A DNA stretch of 5,659 nucleotides from Prochlorothrix sp035285005 (lineage in GTDB: Bacteria > Cyanobacteriota > Cyanobacteriia > Prochlorotrichales > Prochlorotrichaceae). Location: NCBI GenBank assembly GCA_035285005.1, contig JAYKIB010000255.1, positions 1 to 5,659 of the forward strand, written 5' to 3'. Positions 1 through 3,300 of the stretch are shown here, piece by piece (the stretch's first letter is position 1; every line of letters starts with the position of its first letter). The notes under the pieces are model-generated. The model was not told the origin of the DNA and did no database searches. It worked only from the letters and a program-made list of their open reading frames with translations. A program made the position numbers and the translations under genes.

Positions 1-308
1 TGAAAGCTTCTCCGGTTCTTTTAGAGCCGACGATGAAGGTTGAAGTCGAAGTTCCTGAAGACTTCATGGGTGGTATCATGGGAGATCTGATCTCCCGTCG
101 GGGTCAAATCGAGGGGCAAGTCACCGAAGACAACATTTCTAAGGTGACCGCCAAGGTACCTCTGGCTGAAATGTTTGGGTATGCCACCGATATTCGATCC
201 ATGACCCAGGGTCGCGGCATATTCTCGATGGAATTCAGCCACTATGGAGAAGTTCCTCGAAATGTTGCAGAGGCCATCATTGCTAAAAGCAAAGGGAACG
301 CCTACTAG
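1..308 (+). CDS. fusA: Elongation factor G, C-terminal part (5' truncated by window edge)
   Basis: This is the last 101 residues of the translocase GTPase EF-G, which moves tRNA and mRNA through the ribosome after each peptide bond. The first full codon is at position 3 (KASPVLLEP...) and the stop is TAG at 306–308. The visible part is the end of domain IV and the whole of domain V. The family signatures are clear: LLEPxMKVEVEVPEDFMG, then GDLISRRGQIEG, and near the end the run from GYATDIRS through TQGRGIFSMEF to HYGEVP. The GTPase domain lies upstream, outside the window, so completeness of the gene cannot be judged. It is followed by tuf on the same strand, as in the conserved str cluster. 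The methionine at 33 is internal, not a start. A 17-base inverted repeat (80–96) sits inside the coding sequence. Confidence 0.97.
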   Translation, partial: KASPVLLEPTMKVEVEVPEDFMGGIMGDLISRRGQIEGQVTEDNISKVTAKVPLAEMFGYATDIRSMTQGRGIFSMEFSHYGEVPRNVAEAIIAKSKGNAY

Positions 309-405
309 GCATTGCTGGACAGACAGTGGTCAATGCGGTTCCGCCATGACCCACACCCCCGTCTTGGCCAGAGCCAGGTCATAAGGTAGCAACTCGCTAC
401 TTTTT
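309..405 (+). promoter_or_regulatory. Structured fusA–tuf spacer with a terminator-like or attenuator-like end
   Basis: The spacer can fold into three successive hairpins. The first pairs GCATTG (309–314) with CAATGC (331–336). The second pairs ATGACC (346–351) with GGTCAT (377–382) and encloses TGGC/GCCA (365–368/373–376). The third pairs AAGGTAGC (383–390) with GCTACTTT (396–403) around the loop AACTC, with one G·U pair, and runs into a T tract at 401–405. The last hairpin resembles a weak intrinsic terminator. I infer partial termination or RNA processing between fusA and tuf, which would let tuf be expressed at its own level. The pairings are seen in the sequence; the function is not demonstrated. 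Confidence 0.4.
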
Positions 406-430
406 GCCTTCGTTTCCGGAAATGTCTAAT
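404..430 (+). promoter_or_regulatory. Possible weak sigma-70-type promoter for tuf
   Basis: TCTAAT at 425–430 differs from the consensus -10 TATAAT at one position. The best upstream partner is TTGCCT (404–409), four of six matches to TTGACA, but the spacing is only 15 bp. If real, transcription would begin around 436–438 and leave a leader of about 15 bases. EF-Tu is usually needed in excess over EF-G, so an extra promoter here would make sense, but the evidence is weak. Confidence 0.22.
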
Positions 431-436
431 CAGTAC

Positions 437-443
437 AAAGGGA
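437..443 (+). promoter_or_regulatory. Ribosome binding site of tuf
   Basis: AAAGGGA lies nine bases before the ATG at 453. It is a partial match to the anti-Shine–Dalgarno complement and supports that start, which is also fixed by the invariant EF-Tu N-terminus. Confidence 0.5.
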
Positions 444-452
444 TACACGTAA

Positions 453-1652
453 ATGGCACGCGAAAAATTTGAACGCAATAAACCCCACGTCAACATTGGT
501 ACCATTGGCCACGTTGACCACGGTAAAACCACGCTGACTGCGGCAATTACCACCATCCTGGCGGAAAGCGGTGGAGCCACGGCTCAAAACTATGAAGATA
601 TTGATGCAGCTCCTGAGGAGAAGGCCCGGGGGATTACCATCAATACCGCCCACGTGGAATACGAGACCGAAAATCGTCACTATGCTCACGTGGACTGCCC
701 CGGTCACGCTGACTACGTGAAGAACATGATCACGGGGGCGGCTCAAATGGACGGTGCCATTCTGGTGGTGTCCGCAGCAGATGGTCCCATGCCCCAGACC
801 CGTGAGCACATCCTGCTGGCAAAGCAGGTGGGTGTGCCTAACATCGTGGTCTTCCTGAACAAGCAGGACATGGTGGATGACGAAGAACTGCTCGAGTTGG
901 TGGAGCTGGAAGTGCGGGAACTCCTCAGTGAGTACGACTTCCCCGGTGATGATATTCCCATCGTGTCGGGTTCCGCCCTCAAGGCCCTAGAGGGAGATGG
1001 CGACTTCAAGCAAAAGATCCTGGATCTGATGGCTGAAGTGGATAAGTACATCCCGGCTCCCGAGCGGGAAGTGGATAAGCCCTTCCTGATGGCGATCGAG
1101 GACGTGTTCTCGATTACCGGTCGTGGAACGGTGGCAACAGGCCGAATCGAGCGCGGTAAGGTCAAGGTCGGCGAGGAAGTGGAAGTTGTCGGGATTAAAG
1201 AGACCCGTAAGTCCACGGTCACCGGCGTGGAAATGTTCCGGAAGCTGTTGGATGAAGGGATGGCCGGGGACAATGTCGGGATCCTCCTGCGCGGTATGCA
1301 GAAGACGGATCTGGAACGCGGCATGGTCTTGGCTAAGTCGGGTTCAATTACGCCCCACACCAAGTTTGAGTCTGAGGTATATGTGCTGAAGAAGGAAGAA
1401 GGGGGCCGTCACACGCCATTCTTCTCTGGCTATAAGCCCCAATTCTATGTGCGGACCACGGATGTGACCGGCACGATTGCGGCCTTCACCTCTGACGAAG
1501 GAGACGACGTGGAAATGGTGATGCCCGGTGACCGGATCAAGATGACCGTGGAACTGATCAACCCCATTGCTATTGAGCAAGGGATGCGTTTTGCGATCCG
1601 TGAGGGTGGCCGCACGATAGGGGCCGGTGTTGTGTCCAAGATCCTTCAATAA
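453..1652 (+). CDS. tuf: Elongation factor Tu (short-loop form, 399 residues)
   Basis: EF-Tu is the GTPase that carries aminoacyl-tRNA to the ribosomal A site in the cytoplasm. All G-domain motifs are intact: P-loop GHVDHGKT (19–26), switch I threonine in RGITI (T62), DCPGH (81–85) with catalytic His85, NKQD (136–139) and SAL (174–176). Beta-barrel domains 2 and 3 follow (about 210–399), with EDVFSITGRGTVATGRIERG and the tRNA-contact region KKEEGGRHTPFF. The start is certain from the invariant MAREKFERNKPHVNIG. The protein has 399 residues, against about 409 in many cyanobacteria. The difference is the loop after SAL: here KALEGDGDFKQKILDLM (177–193), the length of the E. coli loop, without the usual cyanobacterial insertion of about ten residues. 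From memory, marine picocyanobacteria also have short forms. It lies in the str cluster after fusA and is closed by its own terminator. Confidence 0.98.
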   Translation: MAREKFERNKPHVNIGTIGHVDHGKTTLTAAITTILAESGGATAQNYEDIDAAPEEKARGITINTAHVEYETENRHYAHVDCPGHADYVKNMITGAAQMDGAILVVSAADGPMPQTREHILLAKQVGVPNIVVFLNKQDMVDDEELLELVELEVRELLSEYDFPGDDIPIVSGSALKALEGDGDFKQKILDLMAEVDKYIPAPEREVDKPFLMAIEDVFSITGRGTVATGRIERGKVKVGEEVEVVGIKETRKSTVTGVEMFRKLLDEGMAGDNVGILLRGMQKTDLERGMVLAKSGSITPHTKFESEVYVLKKEEGGRHTPFFSGYKPQFYVRTTDVTGTIAAFTSDEGDDVEMVMPGDRIKMTVELINPIAIEQGMRFAIREGGRTIGAGVVSKILQ

Positions 1653-1676
1653 TTTAGGCTGAGCCTGAATATTGCT

Positions 1677-1700
1677 AAAGGGGGCCTGCGCCCCCTTTTT
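1677..1700 (+). terminator. Intrinsic terminator of tuf
   Basis: AAAGGGGGC (1677–1685) pairs perfectly with GCCCCCTTT (1690–1698) around a CTGC tetraloop, and the T run is at 1696–1700. It begins 24 bases after the tuf stop. A second short inverted repeat, AGGCT-G-AGCCT (1656–1666), lies between the stop codon and this hairpin. This is the strongest terminator in the window and implies that rpsJ relies on readthrough or its own promoter. Confidence 0.92.
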
Positions 1701-1751
1701 ATCCCCTAGATCTGGGCCTCTCGAACTCTGTCCCGTTTCGTCCTAGTTCCC

Positions 1752-1796
1752 TTACCCTAATCAGGATAGGACAGGGTAACCCTGCTGTCCTATTTT
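1752..1796 (+). promoter_or_regulatory. Possible attenuator: competing hairpins in the rpsJ leader
   Basis: Two helices share the same bases and cannot form together. One pairs TTACCCT (1752–1758) with AGGGTAA (1773–1779). The other pairs ATAGGA (1766–1771) with TCCTAT (1788–1793) and CAGGG (1772–1776) with CCCTG (1780–1784), with loop TAA and a three-base bulge CTG, followed by TTTT (1793–1796). The downstream helix is terminator-like; the upstream helix would prevent it. This layout is that of a transcription attenuator or protein-binding leader, but the T run is short. The structure is read from sequence and the regulatory role is inference. I could not find a convincing promoter in 1701–1889. 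Confidence 0.38.
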
Positions 1797-1889
1797 GTGA
1801 GCTGAGGTGTTCCTATGGTTTGTCCTGGGACACGCCTCACTCCTTGTTCATCCGAACCTTGTCAACTGAATCCCCTAACTCGCCCCACT

Positions 1890-2207
1890 ATGGCTACCCT
1901 CCAGCAGCAAAAAATCCGCATCCGCCTTCAAGCCTTCGATCGTCGCCTGCTCGACACCTCCTGCGAGCGGATTGTCGGCACCGCGAACCGCACCAATGCC
2001 ATGGCCGTTGGTCCTATTCCCCTCCCCACGAAGCGTAAGATTTACTGTGTGCTGCGATCGCCCCACACTGACAAAGATTCCCGCGAGCACTTTGAGCGTC
2101 GAACCCACCGCCGTATCATTGACATTTATAAGCCTTCGTCCAAGACGATCGATGCGCTGATGAAACTCGATTTGCCTTCGGGTGTTGATATTGAAGTTAA
2201 ACTTTAG
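1890..2207 (+). CDS. rpsJ: 30S ribosomal protein S10
   Basis: S10 is a component of the head of the 30S subunit and, as NusE, also takes part in transcription antitermination with NusB in bacteria. The 105-residue product is of normal cyanobacterial length. It shows the family hallmarks IRIRLQAFDRRLLD (9–22), the loop GPIPLPTKRKIYCVLRSPH (41–59), and the C-terminal SREHFERRTHRRIIDIYKPSSKTIDALMKLDLPSGVDIEVKL. The start at 1890 gives the canonical MATLQQQKIRIRL N-terminus. An in-frame ATG at 1815 would add 25 residues with no family resemblance and is not used. No clear Shine–Dalgarno sequence precedes 1890, which is common in cyanobacteria. The gene follows tuf as in other cyanobacterial str clusters but is separated from it by a terminator and a structured leader. 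A full HIP1 octamer (GCGATCGC, 2054–2061) lies within it. Confidence 0.97.
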   Translation: MATLQQQKIRIRLQAFDRRLLDTSCERIVGTANRTNAMAVGPIPLPTKRKIYCVLRSPHTDKDSREHFERRTHRRIIDIYKPSSKTIDALMKLDLPSGVDIEVKL

Positions 2208-2293
2208 GATCGCCTGAGTTCGATTGCATCACTTTTGACTCGACACCACGCTAAGGTTTGAGCGCGGGGGGAGCTCCGATACTTCCCTCAATT

Positions 2294-2335
2294 GATTGGG
2301 TTGGGAGGCTGTGCCTTCCAACCCAGTTACGTTTT
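2294..2335 (+). terminator. Probable terminator of rpsJ
   Basis: TGGGTTGGGAGGC (2297–2309) pairs with GCCTTCCAACCCA (2313–2325): thirteen consecutive pairs with a single G·U, around a TGT loop. Weaker pairs extend the stem to 2294–2328. A short T run (2332–2335) follows after a few bases. It starts about 90 bases after the rpsJ stop. Stem strength argues for termination or 3'-end protection, while the displaced, short T run keeps the terminator call moderate. Confidence 0.6.
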
Positions 2336-2388
2336 GTGACCTACCCAAGGGGCAGGGTTAAGCGGGGCAAATTCGCTGCCCAGCCCCA

Positions 2389-2420
2389 TGAACTGAGGTA
2401 TTTTTCAGTTTTTCAGTTCA
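2389..2420. repeat. Inverted repeat overlapping a tandem octamer
   Basis: TGAACTGA (2389–2396) is perfectly complementary to TCAGTTCA (2413–2420). The right arm overlaps the second unit of a perfect tandem repeat of TTTTTCAG (2401–2408 and 2409–2416). Because each unit carries TCAGTT, the left arm can pair with either copy (AACTGA 2391–2396 with 2405–2410 or 2413–2418). Pairing with the first copy is followed by more T residues, so it could be a weak backup terminator on the plus strand. Confidence 0.5.
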
Positions 2421-2542
2421 CTCGATCGAAGACCGTCGCAGCCCAAGCTCCACAGCAGTGGGGCCGCGCTTCAAACGTATAGGCCTAGGGTAGAGCAACT
2501 GTCAGTGTCAGTATTTTGGGGTTTCAGGTGCCCAGGGCATGA

Positions 2543-2573
2543 CCCCCCTCCGTGGGACTAAGACCATGGGGGG
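2543..2573. repeat. C6/G6 hairpin downstream of the tautomerase gene
   Basis: CCCCCC (2543–2548) pairs with GGGGGG (2568–2573). Inside, GTGG (2552–2555) pairs with CCAT (2564–2567) around an eight-base loop, with a TCC bulge. Neither strand has a T run next to it, so it is not a standard terminator. It lies 20 bases past the stop codon of the minus-strand gene and could stabilise that transcript's 3' end. Confidence 0.4.
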
Positions 2574-2592
2574 AAACAGTGCAAAATGCACT
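2574..2592 (-). terminator. Weak terminator-like hairpin after the tautomerase gene
   Basis: Directly after the TAG stop on the minus strand, AGTGCA and TGCACT (2587–2592 and 2578–2583 in plus coordinates) form a perfect 6-bp stem with a three-base loop, followed by GTTT. The stem is short and the T run poor, so it may act only together with the C6/G6 hairpin beyond it. Confidence 0.4.
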
Positions 2593-2946
2593 CTATCCGA
2601 ACGTGCAGCCATCCCAGCCCCAGAGGTAACCCTGGGCATCGGCAAACTCAATATAAATGCGATTGCGATCAACCCCAAGGGTATCGCTAATATATTGGCA
2701 AAAGTCCTGGCTCATGGTTTTGGTTTGCTGGGAACTCATACTGCCGACATTTTTGATTTCCACATAGCAGACTGGATCTGTGGTTCCCGCAAATGTCATG
2801 GGAATACCCGACTCTAGGGCGGTCATCACATAGGACTCGGGCTTACCGAGGTGTTGGGCCAAGCTTGAGGACAGTCGTTTGAGGAGCATTTCCGTTGCAT
2901 TGGCTTCAGGGGCTGCTAGGGAAGTTTGAACTTTAATCAGTGGCAT
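2593..2946 (-). CDS. MIF/phenylpyruvate tautomerase family protein
   Basis: A 117-residue member of the tautomerase superfamily, MIF branch: cytoplasmic trimers of beta-alpha-beta units that use an N-terminal proline, exposed by removal of Met1, as catalytic base. Known homologues tautomerise phenylpyruvate or D-dopachrome; the in vivo substrate in bacteria is unclear. Pro2 is present (MPLIKVQT). Aligned by eye to human MIF, Lys35 in GKPESYVM matches catalytic Lys32, Tyr98 in RIYIEF matches Tyr95, Val67 replaces Ile64, and Glu100 replaces Asn97. The MTFAG motif (50–54) and the C-terminal WGWDGCTFG are typical. The redox CxxC motif of mammalian MIF is absent; Cys60 falls at another position. 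A Prochlorococcus MIF homologue has been studied, and this sequence resembles that type. The start at 2946 is fixed by the required Met-Pro and a good Shine–Dalgarno sequence. The gene is monocistronic, convergent with rpsJ and divergent from glgB. Confidence 0.93.
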   Translation of the reverse strand: MPLIKVQTSLAAPEANATEMLLKRLSSSLAQHLGKPESYVMTALESGIPMTFAGTTDPVCYVEIKNVGSMSSQQTKTMSQDFCQYISDTLGVDRNRIYIEFADAQGYLWGWDGCTFG

Positions 2947-2956
2947 GGGGTCAGAT

Positions 2957-2960
2957 CTCC
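2957..2960 (-). promoter_or_regulatory. Ribosome binding site of the tautomerase gene
   Basis: GGAG on the minus strand lies ten bases before the ATG at 2946. It supports the Met-Pro start that the catalytic mechanism requires. Confidence 0.6.
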
Positions 2961-3011
2961 ATCACGGGCTACTATTACTCCTGTATTAGCCTACAGGGCC
3001 GCTTCAAAAAT

Positions 3012-3024
3012 CCCAATGATTGGG
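3012..3024. promoter_or_regulatory. Palindrome CCCAAT-G-ATTGGG, possible operator
   Basis: Two perfect 6-bp arms surround a single central base, about 65 bp upstream of the tautomerase start and 277 bp upstream of glgB. The symmetry and position between divergent genes fit a dimeric regulator site, but I do not recognise the motif as any known operator. Confidence 0.3.
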
Positions 3025-3065
3025 GACCGTTTACGTCCTGATCCAGGTTTGTCAGCCAATCAGGG

Positions 3066-3100
3066 CTGGGAATTTCCCCGACAGCGGGGAGGTTTCCCAG
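3066..3100 (+). repeat. Stable 15-bp imperfect hairpin upstream of glgB
   Basis: CTGGGAA (3066–3072) pairs with TTCCCAG (3094–3100). Two G·U pairs and one bulged T (3093) join this to TCCCCG (3075–3080) pairing with CGGGGA (3085–3090) around an ACAG loop. No T run follows on either strand, so it is not an ordinary terminator. It could be an element of a long glgB leader RNA, a 3' structure of an unseen small RNA, or a copy of a dispersed repeat. Confidence 0.55.
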
Positions 3101-3170
3101 GGCATATCATCAAGTCACTGTGGAAATCTGGCGAGATCAGAGTTATATGCCCACACCAGTTGAATGCGCG

Positions 3171-3226
3171 AGGGGCTGCGTCCCTGATTCTGAGAGGGAT
3201 TTCAGGATGAAATGATGACAGCCCCT
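3171..3226 (+). promoter_or_regulatory. Long-range stem in the probable glgB leader
   Basis: AGGGGCTG (3171–3178) pairs perfectly with CAGCCCCT (3219–3226), enclosing a smaller hairpin TCCCT/AGGGA (3181–3185/3195–3199) and the first copy of the decamer TTTCAGGATG. If transcription of glgB starts upstream, the decoy initiation-like sequence would sit inside this fold. Confidence 0.35.
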
Positions 3227-3288
3227 AGACAACTCCTCCATAACTGGGCGCTTGCCGTTGGGATCGGTTCAAAGATTAAAACTGTTTC

Positions 3289-3292
3289 AGGA
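3289..3292 (+). promoter_or_regulatory. Ribosome binding site deciding the glgB start
   Basis: AGGA is eight bases before the ATG at 3301, a good spacing. It overlaps the alternative ATG at 3292, which therefore has no usable Shine–Dalgarno sequence. Confidence 0.6.
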
Positions 3293-3300
3293 TGGATGCG

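Larger units (their letters stand above)
2208..2592. other. Gene-free convergent region between rpsJ and the tautomerase gene
   Basis: This 385-bp stretch lies between the 3' ends of two convergent genes. I find no coding sequence with family resemblance and no tRNA cloverleaf. It does contain a series of inverted repeats, listed separately: a 13-bp hairpin at 2297–2325, TGAACTGA/TCAGTTCA with a tandem octamer at 2389–2420, a palindrome TGCCC-A-GGGCA at 2529–2539, a C6/G6 hairpin at 2543–2573 and a 6-bp hairpin at 2578–2592. There is also a small tandem repeat of TGTCAG around 2500–2511. Termination from both sides explains part of this. A small RNA cannot be excluded. Confidence 0.7.
2961..3288. 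other. Divergent intergenic region upstream of glgB
   Basis: About 330 bp between two divergently oriented genes. It must hold their promoters, but no pair of -35/-10 boxes stands out on either strand. The least bad glgB candidate is TGGAAA (3121–3126) with TATATG (3144–3149), 17 bp apart. Structures present are a 13-bp palindrome (3012–3024), a strong 15-bp hairpin (3066–3100), an 8-bp long-range stem (3171–3178/3219–3226) and a repeated decamer (3200–3209 and 3285–3294). Short open frames across it have no recognisable family features. Confidence 0.6.

Noticed and set aside
743..1363. 206-codon open frame antisense to tuf
   Set aside because: It is a mirror of strongly biased tuf codons. 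The product is low-complexity, rich in Ser, Arg and Thr, with no domain.
1815..1889. Upstream in-frame ATG that would lengthen S10 by 25 residues
   Set aside because: The extra residues have no resemblance to S10, and the downstream start gives the exact conserved N-terminus and normal length.
2213..2232. GTTCGATT resembling a tRNA T-loop after rpsJ
   Set aside because: The flanking bases do not form a T-stem and no acceptor or anticodon arms fit.
2258..2482. 74-codon open frame in the convergent intergenic region
   Set aside because: It has no family resemblance, starts without a ribosome site, and runs straight through the 13-bp hairpin and the tandem repeat.
2539..2817. 92-codon open frame antisense to the tautomerase gene
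   Set aside because: The opposite strand encodes a clear MIF-family protein with its catalytic residues.
2926..3210. 94-codon open frame on the plus strand upstream of glgB
   Set aside because: It overlaps the start of the tautomerase gene on the other strand, has no recognisable motif, and its composition resembles translated non-coding DNA.
3252..3281. TTGCCG with ATTAAA as a glgB promoter
   Set aside because: The -10 matches only three of six consensus positions, and transcription would start almost at the ribosome site.
3292..3300. Alternative glgB start three codons earlier
   Set aside because: It has no spaced Shine–Dalgarno sequence, and homologues as I recall them align with the start at 3301. 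It is still possible.
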